A stretch of 64,000 nucleotides of DNA. It comes from Bacillota bacterium. Its GTDB lineage: Bacteria; Bacillota; Clostridia; Christensenellales; Aristaeellaceae. The notes under the pieces are model-generated. The model was not told the DNA's origin. It was given only the letters and a program-made list of their open reading frames with translations, and ran no database searches. Location: positions 1 to 64,000 of the forward strand of contig JAEZTL010000056.1 of NCBI GenBank assembly GCA_023421395.1. Direction: 5' to 3'. Shown in pieces: positions 1 to 8,029 of the stretch; the stretch's first letter is position 1; each line of letters opens with the position of its first letter. A program made the position numbers and the translations under genes.

Positions 1-333
1 CAGCGAAACCGTCGCCTTGCCGCTTTTGAGCGCCGTCACCGTGATTTCAGGCGCCGGCCACCCCGCCTCCTCCGAACTGACGGTAGCCACCCCGCTGTTC
101 GAACTCGTCCACCGGAGCGGCTCCTCCACGCCCTCGGGGAACACCCGAAGCGCGCTCAGCGGAAAAGACTCGCCCGGCGCCAGCGTTCTGGCCAGCACGC
201 TGATGGCCGCGTTGGCGGCGTTGGGCGGGGGCGTGGGCGTCGCCGGAGGGTCAGCCTCGGCGAACGCGGCGCACGCAAACATAAAAAACGCCAGCGCCGT
301 CAGCGCCAGGCTCCGAATCCAGGAGTTTTTCAA
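1..333 (-). CDS. Exported Ig-like (BIG2-type) protein, N-terminal part
   Basis: Reads leftward from a TTG at 333 and stays open to the window edge (111 codons). GGGGTGAG lies just upstream as a ribosome binding site; an in-frame GTG further up is cut off by a stop, so TTG is the best start. Residues 1-25 form a signal peptide (basic N-end, leucine/alanine core, AFA-EA cleavage site). A proline/threonine linker (about 27-38) follows. From about residue 45 the pattern ALRVFPEGVEEPLRW, SSNSGVATVSS and ITVTALKSGKATVSL is that of bacterial Ig-like group 2 domains, which occur in secreted and surface proteins. The rest of the protein, including any anchor or enzyme domain, lies outside the window. 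Function beyond export is unknown. Confidence 0.75.
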   Translation of the reverse strand, partial: MKNSWIRSLALTALAFFMFACAAFAEADPPATPTPPPNAANAAISVLARTLAPGESFPLSALRVFPEGVEEPLRWTSSNSGVATVSSEEAGWPAPEITVTALKSGKATVSL

Positions 334-451
334 TACGCTCTCACCCCGTTAACAAATCCTACCAATATTATAGAGCACATGCGGTATCCTGTCAACAGCG
401 GCGGCTTTTTTCGCATGCCCGGAACCCCCTCCGAAAAGGCCCTCCTTTTCC

Positions 452-480
452 TTGACATCGTGATAACCTGCCATCAAAAT
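452..480 (+). promoter_or_regulatory. Upstream promoter candidate for the sugar ABC operon
   Basis: TTGACA (452-457), a 17-nt spacer and CAAAAT (475-480). It lies 82 nt before the binding-protein start and would add a longer leader than the second promoter at 494-522. Confidence 0.4.
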
Positions 481-493
481 GATACAAAAAATA

Positions 494-522
494 TTGCGTT
501 TTCATCAGCTACGTGTTATAAT
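494..522 (+). promoter_or_regulatory. Main promoter candidate of the sugar ABC operon
   Basis: TTGCGT (494-499), a 17-nt spacer and TATAAT (517-522), with an extended -10 TG at 514-515. This is the best match in the gap before the binding-protein gene at 562. The same TGTTATAAT core recurs before the second sugar binding protein (59156-59164). Confidence 0.6.
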
Positions 523-561
523 AATTTTCGCATCCGGCGAATTTATAAGGAGGTACCCGCA

Positions 562-1488
562 ATGAAGAAACTGGCTTCCCTGGTTCTCGCGCTTATGCTG
601 GTCCTGGCGGTCGTTTCCACCGCGTCGGCGGAAGGCAAGGTGTTCGGCTACACCTGCATGACCATGAACAACCCCTTCTTCATCGTGCTGGAAGGCGCCA
701 TCCGTGAAAAAGTAGAAGCCCAGGGCGACGAGCTCGTCACGCTGGACCCCCACATGGACGTCGCGCTGCAGATCAGCCAGATTGAAGACCTGTTGGTCCG
801 CGACATCGACGGCATCTTCCTGAACCCCGTGGACTGGGAAGGCATCCGCCCGGCGCTGGTGGCGCTGAAGGACGCGGGCGTGCCGATCGTCAACTTCGAT
901 ACCGAAGTCAAGGATCTCGAGGAGTTCGTCACCGCCTACGTCGGCTCCAACAACTACAACGCCGGCAAGGTCTGCGGCGATGAGCTGGTGAAGCGCCATC
1001 CCGAAGGCGGCAACATCGTCATCCTCGACTCGCCCACGATGAACTCGGTCAACGACCGCATCTCCGGCTTTACCGACGCCATCAAGGACAAGGGCTTCAC
1101 CGTGGTCGCGCAGCAGGATGCCAAGGGCGACCTGCAGACCGCCATGGGCCTGATGGACGACATCCTCCAGAAGGAGCAGAACATCGTGGCGGTCATGGGC
1201 GGCAACGACCCGACCGCGCTGGGTGTGCTGGCTTCCTGCAAGTCCGCCGGCCGTTCCGAGATCGAGATCTACGGCGTGGACGGCTCCCCTGAGGCCAAGG
1301 CGGCCATCGCCGAGGGCGGCCAGTTCATCGCCTCCGGCGCTCAGAGCCCCAAATCCATCGGTTATGATTCCGTCACCGTCATGAACAAGATCCTGAACAA
1401 GGAGACCTTCGAATTCCGCACCCCCGTCGAAACCTTCCTGATCAATCAGGACAACGTCGCCCAGTACGGCACCGACGGCTGGCAATAA
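562..1488 (+). CDS. Sugar ABC transporter substrate-binding protein (RbsB/periplasmic-binding type 1)
   Basis: Extracellular sugar-binding protein feeding the ATPase and permease that follow. The ATG at 562 is preceded by AAGGAGG (547-553). An in-frame upstream ATG is ignored because the signal peptide starts here: residues 1-23 (MKKL..., cleavage STASA-EG), with no lipobox. The mature part opens with VFGYTCMTMNNPFF, the first strand and ligand loop of the ribose/galactose class, and carries ILDSPTMNSVNDRISGF and YGVDGSPEAKAAI typical of this fold. At 308 residues it has the usual length. It is first in a three-gene operon. Ligand identity (ribose, galactose, inositol or another) cannot be read from the sequence, and no sugar catabolic enzyme or regulator sits alongside. 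Confidence 0.9.
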   Translation: MKKLASLVLALMLVLAVVSTASAEGKVFGYTCMTMNNPFFIVLEGAIREKVEAQGDELVTLDPHMDVALQISQIEDLLVRDIDGIFLNPVDWEGIRPALVALKDAGVPIVNFDTEVKDLEEFVTAYVGSNNYNAGKVCGDELVKRHPEGGNIVILDSPTMNSVNDRISGFTDAIKDKGFTVVAQQDAKGDLQTAMGLMDDILQKEQNIVAVMGGNDPTALGVLASCKSAGRSEIEIYGVDGSPEAKAAIAEGGQFIASGAQSPKSIGYDSVTVMNKILNKETFEFRTPVETFLINQDNVAQYGTDGWQ

Positions 1489-1530
1489 GCCGAGGCTTCC
1501 GGCGCTTGCGCCGGGTTCCCATGCTGCTCC

Positions 1531-1692
1531 GCTTCTTCCACCGGCCGAGAGGGCCGGTGGAAGAAGCGCATTCCCGGCGCGGGCCGGGGAGGATCCGGGC
1601 CTCGGACGGCGTTCGCGGCTCGCGCTCCGGGCGCCAGGGAAGCCGCGGAGCCTTGGGGGCAGTCTTGGGCGGGGTTTCACCAAACCCCGCCC
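1531..1692 (+). promoter_or_regulatory. Two strong hairpins between binding protein and ATPase
   Basis: A perfect 16-bp stem (1531-1546 with 1552-1567, loop GAGAG) and a perfect 11-bp stem (1667-1677 with 1682-1692, loop CACC). Neither is followed by a T-run. The position after a highly expressed binding-protein gene suggests mRNA stabilisation or partial termination that keeps the binding protein in excess over the membrane components. This is inference from position and structure. Confidence 0.55.
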
Positions 1693-1714
1693 GGTTTGAA
1701 ATGAATTTACCGGG

Positions 1715-3220
1715 GTGATGCAATTGGCAAACGAGGGAACCCTGCTGAAAATGGCGGGGGTGCACAAGCGCTTCCCAGGCGTGTACGCGCTGCGCGACGT
1801 CACTTTTGACCTGCGCGCGGGCGAGGTGCACGCCCTTTTGGGCGAAAACGGCGCGGGCAAATCCACCCTGATCAAAATACTGGGCGGCATCTACACCATC
1901 GACGAGGGCGAGATCTTCATCGACGGCCGCAAAGTCGAAATCCATTCCGTGAACGACGCCAAACTCAACCGGATCTCCATCATCCACCAGGAGCTGGCGC
2001 AGGTTCCGTACATGACGGTGGCGGAGAACATCTTCCTCGGCAAGGAACTGGACGGGCCGCTGGGCACCGTGCGGCGGGGCGACATGACCCGGGAAGCCCA
2101 GAAGCTGATCAACAGCTATGAGCTGGATATCCGCGCCGACAGCGTACTGGACAGCCTGACCATCGCGCAGCGCCAGATGATCGAGATCATCAAGGCGGTG
2201 TCCTTCAACGCCCGCATCCTGGTCATGGACGAACCCACCTCGTCGCTGTCGGAAAAAGAGGTGGAGTTCCTGTTCGCCACGATCAAAAAACTCAAAACGC
2301 AGGGCGTGGGCATCGTCTACATCTCCCACCGGCTGAGCGAGCTGTTCGAGGTCAGCGACCGGGTTACGGTGCTCCGGGACGGCCAGGTGATCGGCACCCG
2401 CGAAACGCATCAGACCGACGCCGCCTCGCTGATCGCGATGATGGTGGGCCGTGAGCTGACCAACTACTATACCCGCACCTACCACGAACCGGGCCCCGAG
2501 GTGCTGCGGCTTGAAAACGTGTCCGCCGGCAAGTTGATCCGCGACGTCAGCTTTTCGCTGCACGAGGGCGAAATTCTGGGCCTGGCGGGCCTGGTGGGCG
2601 CCGGGCGCAGCGAGATCGTGCGCGTGATCTTCGGGCTGGACCCCCTCGCCGCCGGCGACATCTACATGCGCGGCAGGAAGGTGCGCATCACGCGCCCCGA
2701 CGAGGCGATGGCGCTGGGCATCGGCCTGGTGCCGGAGGATCGCAAGAAGGAAGGCCTGTTCCCGGTCAAGGAAGTGCGCTTCAACCTGACGATCAAGGTG
2801 CTGCGCCTGTTCATGAGCGCGCTGCGCCTGTCCAGGGCGAAGGAAAACGCCATTGTGGACCGCTACATCCGCGAACTGTCCGTCAAGACCCCCAGCCCCG
2901 AGCAGCTCATCGGAAACCTCTCCGGCGGCAACCAGCAGAAGGTCATCATCGCCCGCTGGCTGGCCACCCAGCCGCGCGTATTGATTCTGGACGAACCCAC
3001 CCGCGGCGTGGACGTGGGCGCCAAGGCAGAAATCTACGCCATCATGAACGATCTGGCCAAAAAGGGCGTGGCGATCATCATGATCTCGTCGGAACTGCCG
3101 GAGATCATCAACATGAGCGACCGCGTGGTGGTCATGGGCGACGGGCGCGTCAAGGGCACGCTGCCCCGCGAAGCGCTATCTCAGGAAAAAATCATGTTCC
3201 TGGCGACGGAGGGAATGTAA
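1715..3220 (+). CDS. Sugar ABC transporter ATP-binding protein, two fused ATPase domains (RbsA/MglA type)
   Basis: Cytoplasmic motor of the sugar importer. It contains two ABC domains in one chain, as in RbsA, MglA and XylG. Domain 1 has Walker A GENGAGKST (about residues 43-51), a degenerate signature SLTIAQRQM and Walker B VMDEPTSSL. Domain 2 has a degenerate P-loop (GLVGAGRSE) and a full signature LSGGNQQK (about 403-410) with LILDEPTRGVD. This asymmetry is normal for the family, and 501 residues is the usual length. The start is GTG 1715 or the adjacent ATG 1718; the ribosome binding site CGGGG is weak. The stop overlaps the permease start by one base (TAATG), indicating translational coupling. 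Confidence 0.93.
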   Translation: MMQLANEGTLLKMAGVHKRFPGVYALRDVTFDLRAGEVHALLGENGAGKSTLIKILGGIYTIDEGEIFIDGRKVEIHSVNDAKLNRISIIHQELAQVPYMTVAENIFLGKELDGPLGTVRRGDMTREAQKLINSYELDIRADSVLDSLTIAQRQMIEIIKAVSFNARILVMDEPTSSLSEKEVEFLFATIKKLKTQGVGIVYISHRLSELFEVSDRVTVLRDGQVIGTRETHQTDAASLIAMMVGRELTNYYTRTYHEPGPEVLRLENVSAGKLIRDVSFSLHEGEILGLAGLVGAGRSEIVRVIFGLDPLAAGDIYMRGRKVRITRPDEAMALGIGLVPEDRKKEGLFPVKEVRFNLTIKVLRLFMSALRLSRAKENAIVDRYIRELSVKTPSPEQLIGNLSGGNQQKVIIARWLATQPRVLILDEPTRGVDVGAKAEIYAIMNDLAKKGVAIIMISSELPEIINMSDRVVVMGDGRVKGTLPREALSQEKIMFLATEGM

Positions 3221-4248
3221 TGAACAATCAGAAATCCTACGGGCAGGCGCTTACGGGCAATCCGGCCGGGCGGTTCCTTGCGAAGTACTTCAAGGACAAC
3301 GGCGCGATCCTCATCGGCCTTGCGGCCATCATGCTGCTGCTCCAGTTCTTTACGGCCGACAGCTTCAACTTCGCCACGGGCCTCTTCTTCAAGCAGAAAA
3401 ATATGCTCAACGTGCTGCGCCAGGTGTCCATCAACGCAAACCTCGCCTGCGCGATGACGCTGGTCATCATCCTGGGCGGCATCGACATCTCCGTCGGCTC
3501 GGTCATCGCCCTCTCCGGCGTCGTGACCGGCGGCCTGATCGCCTTCAACGGCTGGGCCGTGGCGCCCGCGGTTCTCATGGGCGTGCTGGTGGGCGTGCTG
3601 TTCGGCGCGTTCAACGGCTTTCTGATCTCCACAACCCCGTTGCCGCCCTTCATCGTCACGCTGTCCACGATGAACATCGCCCGCGGCGTCGCCTACGTGT
3701 ACACCGGCGGCTCGCCCATCCGCGTGATGAGCGACGAGTTCAACTTCATCGGCTCCGGCTATCTGGGCCCGATCCCCATGCCGGTGATCTACTCGGCGGT
3801 GTTCATCGCCTTCACCGCCTACATCCTCAACCGCACCAAGCTGGGCCGCCATATCTCCGCCGTCGGCGGCAACCGCGAGGCCGCGCGCTTCGCCGGCATC
3901 AACACCCGGCGCATCCTGTTCTTCGCCTACACCTACTCGGGCCTCATGGCGGGCATCAGCGGCGTGGTGCTGGCCAGCCGCATGTTTTCCGGCCAGCCCA
4001 CCGCGGGCGACGGCCAGGAGATGGAAGCCATCGCCGCCACGGTACTGGGCGGCACCTCCATGCTGGGCGGCCAAGGCGCGATGGGCGGCACGGTGATCGG
4101 CGTTTTGATCATGGGCGTACTCTCAAACGGCCTGAACCTTCTGGGCATCAACAGCTTCTGGCAGTACGTGGTCAAGGGCGCGGTCATCCTGCTGGCAGTC
4201 TACATCGACGTCATCAAAAAGCGCACCCGCAAGATCAAGGTGGCATAG
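3220..4248 (+). CDS. Sugar ABC transporter permease (RbsC/BPD_transp_2 type)
   Basis: Integral membrane subunit forming the translocation path, expected as a homodimer with the double ATPase. The 342 residues contain a series of hydrophobic helices, and signatures of the RbsC/MglC class are visible: VIILGGIDISVGSVIALSG, FNGFLISTTPLPPFIVTLS, AVGGNREAARFAGIN (the ATPase-coupling loop) and ATVLGGTSMLGGQG. The cytosolic N-terminus (about 25 residues) is of normal length. It is coupled to the upstream ATPase by a TAATG overlap and is the last gene of the operon. Confidence 0.92.
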   Translation: MNNQKSYGQALTGNPAGRFLAKYFKDNGAILIGLAAIMLLLQFFTADSFNFATGLFFKQKNMLNVLRQVSINANLACAMTLVIILGGIDISVGSVIALSGVVTGGLIAFNGWAVAPAVLMGVLVGVLFGAFNGFLISTTPLPPFIVTLSTMNIARGVAYVYTGGSPIRVMSDEFNFIGSGYLGPIPMPVIYSAVFIAFTAYILNRTKLGRHISAVGGNREAARFAGINTRRILFFAYTYSGLMAGISGVVLASRMFSGQPTAGDGQEMEAIAATVLGGTSMLGGQGAMGGTVIGVLIMGVLSNGLNLLGINSFWQYVVKGAVILLAVYIDVIKKRTRKIKVA

Positions 4249-4259
4249 CTTCCATACTC

Positions 4260-4282
4260 CGCGGCGCGGACCGCGTTTTATT
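4260..4282 (+). terminator. Weak terminator after the sugar ABC operon
   Basis: Short hairpin CGCGG (4260-4264), loop CGCGGA, CCGCG (4271-4275), followed by TTTTATT. The stem is only 5 bp, so termination may be partial. Confidence 0.4.
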
Positions 4283-4379
4283 GCGCGAATCTTGTTTCAA
4301 GTGATCGAATTCATGGTACTATATGGCATAATTTTTTGTGAAGTTTTCCGAAGGAACAGAAGAAACGGAGGGGGTTCAG

Positions 4380-4784
4380 ATGGCGAAGCTGATCGATATC
4401 GAAGGCATTGGCGAAGTGTACGCGGCGAAGCTGAAGGAGGCCGGGATTGACTCGGTAGAAGAGCTCCTCGAGGTGTGCGCCACGCCCAGGGGCCGGGAGA
4501 CGCTGGCGGAAGAGGCCGGAATTTCCGGCAAGCTGATTCTGGAGTGGGCCAACCACGCGGATTTGTTCCGCATCGACGGCATCGGCAGCGAGTACGCGGA
4601 CCTGCTGGAAGAGGCGGGCGTGGACACCGTGCCGGAACTGGCGCAGCGCAACCCCGAAAACCTCTACGCCAAGATGAAGGAGATTAACCAGCAGAAGGAA
4701 CTGGTGCGCAGACTGCCCAGCGAGGGCCAGGTGGCTTCCTGGGTGGAGCAGGCGGGGAAACTGCCCCGGGCGCTGGCGTACTGA
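4380..4784 (+). CDS. DUF4332 family helix-hairpin-helix protein
   Basis: A 134-residue cytoplasmic protein. The ATG at 4380 has GGAGGGGG 5 nt upstream and is preferred to an in-frame GTG at 4338, which has no ribosome binding site. Two helix-hairpin-helix repeats are visible: IDIEGIGEVYAAKLKEAGI near residues 5-23 and FRIDGIGSEYADLLEEAGV near 61-79, both with the GIG hairpin. This is the layout of DUF4332 proteins, which are related to DNA-binding HhH modules (as in DNA polymerase beta and RuvA) but have no established role. It appears monocistronic or paired with the small membrane protein downstream. Confidence 0.8.
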   Translation: MAKLIDIEGIGEVYAAKLKEAGIDSVEELLEVCATPRGRETLAEEAGISGKLILEWANHADLFRIDGIGSEYADLLEEAGVDTVPELAQRNPENLYAKMKEINQQKELVRRLPSEGQVASWVEQAGKLPRALAY

Positions 4785-4868
4785 CGCGCGCCGGCCGGGC
4801 AAGCGGTCCTTGCGCGGACGGACTTTGGGGCCTCGGGGCCCGACCATTCCGCCGGAAAGTGAGCGAAG

Positions 4869-5093
4869 ATGCCATTGAAGAAGCGGATGACCGAGAGCGC
4901 CGGTTCCCCGCCCGATCCCGCCCGGGAGGCGGGCGCGCGGGAGGGCGATGCGCCGCACCTCTCGGAGCTTCGCGGGCTTCGGAGGCCGGCTGACAGCGAA
5001 GAAATCAAAAAGATCGCGCTCTGGGGCGTGGCGCTGGCGACGCTGCTTCTGATCGTCTCCGCGATCGTCGGCATCGCCGGCAATCTGAATTAG
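4869..5093 (+). CDS. Small single-pass membrane protein, unknown function
   Basis: 74 residues. The N-terminal 45 are hydrophilic and charged (proline, arginine and glutamate rich). Residues about 48-71 form one hydrophobic helix (IALWGVALATLLLIVSAIVG), ending in GNLN with almost no tail outside. The start ATG has AAAGTGAGCGAAG upstream, a modest ribosome binding site. The strong palindromic terminator ten bases after the stop supports a real transcription unit. No family is recognised. A tail-anchored topology with a cytosolic N-terminus is inferred. Confidence 0.55.
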   Translation: MPLKKRMTESAGSPPDPAREAGAREGDAPHLSELRGLRRPADSEEIKKIALWGVALATLLLIVSAIVGIAGNLN

Positions 5094-5103
5094 CCTTTGT
5101 CTC

Positions 5104-5133
5104 CGAAACGCGCCCCGGCCGGGGCGCGTTTCG
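5104..5133. terminator. 30-bp perfect palindrome, terminator-like
   Basis: Perfect inverted repeat from CGAAACGCGCCCC to its complement ending GCGTTTCG. It lies directly after the small membrane protein gene. Only TTTCG follows the GC core, so it is a terminator-like stem with a short U-tract. Confidence 0.6.
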
Positions 5134-5156
5134 CTGTGCACGGCATAAGCTCCGCC

Positions 5157-5185
5157 TTGTTTCCCGTGCGGAAATGTGGTATACT
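5157..5185 (+). promoter_or_regulatory. Promoter of the FprA flavoprotein
   Basis: TTGTTT (5157-5162), a 17-nt spacer and TATACT (5180-5185). It lies 87 nt before the chosen ATG. Confidence 0.65.
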
Positions 5186-5271
5186 ATATGGCTGTTAGGA
5201 CGCGCCAAATACATGTCCTGCGGCCGGGAAACACCAGCCGGGGGATGGATCTTTGCGAGGAAGTGATCTTT

Positions 5272-6480
5272 ATGCAACTGACGAGGCAGGCTGCGCCCGG
5301 TGTCTTCTGGATCGGCGGCAACGACCGGCGGATCGCGCTGTTTGAAAACATGTTCCCGCTGCGGGACGGCGTCGTGTACAATTCCTACGTCATCATGGAT
5401 GAAAAGGTCGCGCTGATCGACACGGTGGATTCCGCCATCACCCGGCAGTTCTTCGAAAACCTGGAGCATGTGCTGGGCGGACGCGCGGTGGACTACCTGG
5501 TGGTCAACCACATGGAACCGGACCACTGCGCCAACATCGAAGAGCTTTGCCGGCGCTACCCGGAAATGAAGATCGTCGGCAACCCCAAGACATTCCAGAT
5601 GATCCGGCAGTTCTACGATTTTGACATTGAGGACCGCACGCTGACCGTCTGCGAAGCCGACCGGCTGGACCTGGGCGCGCACCGGCTGCGCTTTTTTATG
5701 GCGCCGATGGTGCATTGGCCGGAGGTCATGTTCACCTATGAGGAAAAGGAAAAAATCCTGTTCTCGGCGGACGCCTTCGGCACCTTCGGCGCGCTGAACG
5801 GCAATCTGTTCGCCGACGAGACGGATTTCGACAACCTGTTTCTGGACGAGGCACGCCGCTACTACGCCAACATCGTCGGCAAGTACGGCCCGCAGGTGCA
5901 GGCGGCGCTCGCCAAGACCTGCTGCGTGGAAACCGAAAAGATCTTTCCGCTGCACGGCCCCCTCTGGCGCAAAGATCTGGACTACATCATCGACAAGTAC
6001 GGCCTGTGGAGCCGCTACGAGCCGGAGAAAAAGGGCGTCGTGGTGGCCTACGCCTCCATGTACGGCAACACCGAAAACGCTGCGCTGATGGTGGCGAACC
6101 GCCTGGCGGAGATGGGTGTCTCCGACATGCGCGTCCACGACGTGTCCAGAAGCCACGCCTCCTATATCATCTCGGATGCCTTCAAGTACAGCCACATCGT
6201 GCTCGCGTCGCCCACGTACAACATGGGGCTGTACTTCGGCATGGAGTCGCTCCTAAGGGACATGGCGGCGCTGAACCTGAAAAACCGAAAGGTGGCGCTG
6301 ATCGGCAACGGCTCCTGGGCGCCCGCCGCCCACACGATCATGGAAAAGATGATCGGAGAGATGAAGGGCATGGAACTGCTCTCGCCGCCGCTGGTGCTGC
6401 GCTCTGCGCTGAAACCCCGCCAGACCGACGAACTGATGGCCCTGGCGGATAAGGTGGGCCGCTCCGTACTGGAGGACTGA
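5272..6480 (+). CDS. fprA: A-type flavoprotein (diiron flavodiiron protein, FprA/ROO type)
   Basis: A 402-residue cytoplasmic enzyme reducing O2 to water and/or NO to N2O, protecting anaerobes. An N-terminal metallo-beta-lactamase-like domain carries the diiron ligands H80, E82, D84 and H85 (NHMEPDH), followed by VHWPEVMF, SADAFGTFG and PLHGPLWR. From about residue 258 a flavodoxin domain binds FMN (VVVAYASMYGNTENAA, SPTYNMGLYF). There is no rubredoxin or reductase extension, so an external electron donor is needed. The ATG at 5272 is chosen because GAGGAAGTGA lies 5-14 nt upstream and family homology starts here; an in-frame start 96 nt earlier would fall on the promoter. Confidence 0.93.
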   Translation: MQLTRQAAPGVFWIGGNDRRIALFENMFPLRDGVVYNSYVIMDEKVALIDTVDSAITRQFFENLEHVLGGRAVDYLVVNHMEPDHCANIEELCRRYPEMKIVGNPKTFQMIRQFYDFDIEDRTLTVCEADRLDLGAHRLRFFMAPMVHWPEVMFTYEEKEKILFSADAFGTFGALNGNLFADETDFDNLFLDEARRYYANIVGKYGPQVQAALAKTCCVETEKIFPLHGPLWRKDLDYIIDKYGLWSRYEPEKKGVVVAYASMYGNTENAALMVANRLAEMGVSDMRVHDVSRSHASYIISDAFKYSHIVLASPTYNMGLYFGMESLLRDMAALNLKNRKVALIGNGSWAPAAHTIMEKMIGEMKGMELLSPPLVLRSALKPRQTDELMALADKVGRSVLED

Positions 6481-6554
6481 TCCCCCGCCATCCCCCGTGA
6501 CAGATCACGGGTTGTTGCATGAACGCACGTTCCTGCGGACGCCGCGCATTTATC

Positions 6555-6583
6555 AAACCCGCGCTGGACAAAAGCGCGGGTTT
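6555..6583 (+). terminator. Terminator after the FprA gene
   Basis: AAACCCGCGC (6555-6564), 9-nt loop, GCGCGGGTTT (6574-6583), then GTGCT. Another short hairpin CCCGTG/CACGGG lies just before it (6496-6513). Confidence 0.6.
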
Positions 6584-6655
6584 GTGCTATACCTTTTCAG
6601 GAATGACGTCGGCGGGGGTGAAGCCTCCGGCTTTCGCAGTGCGAAGGAGCGCCCT

Positions 6656-8029
6656 ATGCAGACCCAACGGCCCAACGCGATCACCCAGAACACCATCTGG
6701 AAGGAACTGCTCAAGTACTTCTTCCCGATCCTGCTGGGCACTTTTTTTCAGCAGCTTTACAACATTGTGGATGCCGGCATCATGGGCCACTTCGTGGGCG
6801 ACGCGGGGCTGGCCGCGGTGGGCGGCACCAGCATGACCATCATCAACCTCTTTCTGGGCTTTTTTGTGGGGCTGGGCGCGGGTGCCACGGTGGTGGTGGC
6901 GCAGCACTACGGCGCGGAGGACCCGGAGGGCACCAGCCGCGCGGTGCACACGGTGGTGGCCATCAGCCTGGCGGCGGGGGGCGTGCTGATGGTGGCGGGC
7001 ACGCTGACGGGCCGCGCGATGCTCGTCGCGCTGAAGACGCCCGCGGACGTGCTGGACCCGGCTTCCACGTTTCTCCGGGTGTATTTTCTGGGCATCGAAT
7101 CGGTGCTGTTTTTCAACATCGGCTCGGGCGTGCTGCGGGCGGTGGGCGACTCCCGGCGGCCGCTTTTCTACCTGATCGCGGGCTCCGTGGTCAACATCGC
7201 GCTGGATTTCCTGCTGGTGGTGCGGTTTTCCATGGGCGTGATGGGCGCGGCGCTGGCCACGATGACGGCCCAGACATTCGCCGCCCTTCTCCTGACCGCA
7301 CGGCTGATGCGGGTGAACGACTGCTACCGCCTTCGCCTGAAAAAAATCGGTTTTGACCGGACGGTGGTCCGGGACGCGTTTCGCATCGGCCTTCCGGCGG
7401 GGTTCCAGTCCACCATGTACGGCATTTCGAACGTGCTGATTCAGGGCGGCGTCAACGGCTTCGGCACCGGCACCATGGCCGCGTGGACGGCTTATTCCAA
7501 GATCGATTCCATGTTCTGGATGATCGTCAGCGCCTTCGGCATCTCGGTGACGACCTTCGTGAGCCAGAACTTTGGCGCGCGCAGGATGGACCGGGTGCGG
7601 CTGAGCATCCGCACCGGCTATGGGATGGCGATGTTCGCCGCGCTGGCGACCTCCGCCCTGGTGACGGCTTTCGCGGAGCCGCTGCTCCGGGTGTTCAGCC
7701 CCGACGAGGCGGTGGTGCGCGAGGGCGCCGCGCTGATCCGGGAGATTACGCCGCTGTACTTCACCTATGTGTCCATCGAGATCCTCTCCGGCGCGCTCCG
7801 GGGCATGGGCGAATCGATGATCCCGATGGCGATGACCGTTGTGGGCATCTGCGGACTCCGGCTCGTCTGGCTGTACGCGGTATTCCCGCTGTTCCCCACG
7901 ATGAAGGCGCTGGTCTTCAGCTATCCCGTCACCTGGACGGTCACCAGCCTTTTGTTCATCCTGTACTACCTGCGTGGCGGCTGGCTGAAGCGCAGAATGC
8001 TCGCCGCCGGGATTGGAGGAGCGCCATGA
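6656..8029 (+). CDS. MATE family multidrug/cation exporter
   Basis: A 457-residue inner-membrane exporter with about 12 hydrophobic helices in two homologous halves. It is expected to extrude cationic compounds with Na+ or H+ exchange. Family features are LGTFFQQLYNIVDAGIMGHFVG in the first helices, GLGAGATVVVAQHYGAED, FNIGSGVLRAVGDSRRPLF and, in the second half, SAFGISVTTFVSQNFGARR. It starts at the ATG 8 nt after AAGGAG (6643-6648). Its stop overlaps the dipeptidase start (ATGA), so the two are translated together. Substrate cannot be predicted. Confidence 0.92.
   Translation: MQTQRPNAITQNTIWKELLKYFFPILLGTFFQQLYNIVDAGIMGHFVGDAGLAAVGGTSMTIINLFLGFFVGLGAGATVVVAQHYGAEDPEGTSRAVHTVVAISLAAGGVLMVAGTLTGRAMLVALKTPADVLDPASTFLRVYFLGIESVLFFNIGSGVLRAVGDSRRPLFYLIAGSVVNIALDFLLVVRFSMGVMGAALATMTAQTFAALLLTARLMRVNDCYRLRLKKIGFDRTVVRDAFRIGLPAGFQSTMYGISNVLIQGGVNGFGTGTMAAWTAYSKIDSMFWMIVSAFGISVTTFVSQNFGARRMDRVRLSIRTGYGMAMFAALATSALVTAFAEPLLRVFSPDEAVVREGAALIREITPLYFTYVSIEILSGALRGMGESMIPMAMTVVGICGLRLVWLYAVFPLFPTMKALVFSYPVTWTVTSLLFILYYLRGGWLKRRMLAAGIGGAP

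Noticed and set aside
505..1890. 461-codon frame on the minus strand opposite the first sugar-binding protein
   Set aside because: Antisense shadow of a clear binding-protein gene; no ribosome binding site or domain.
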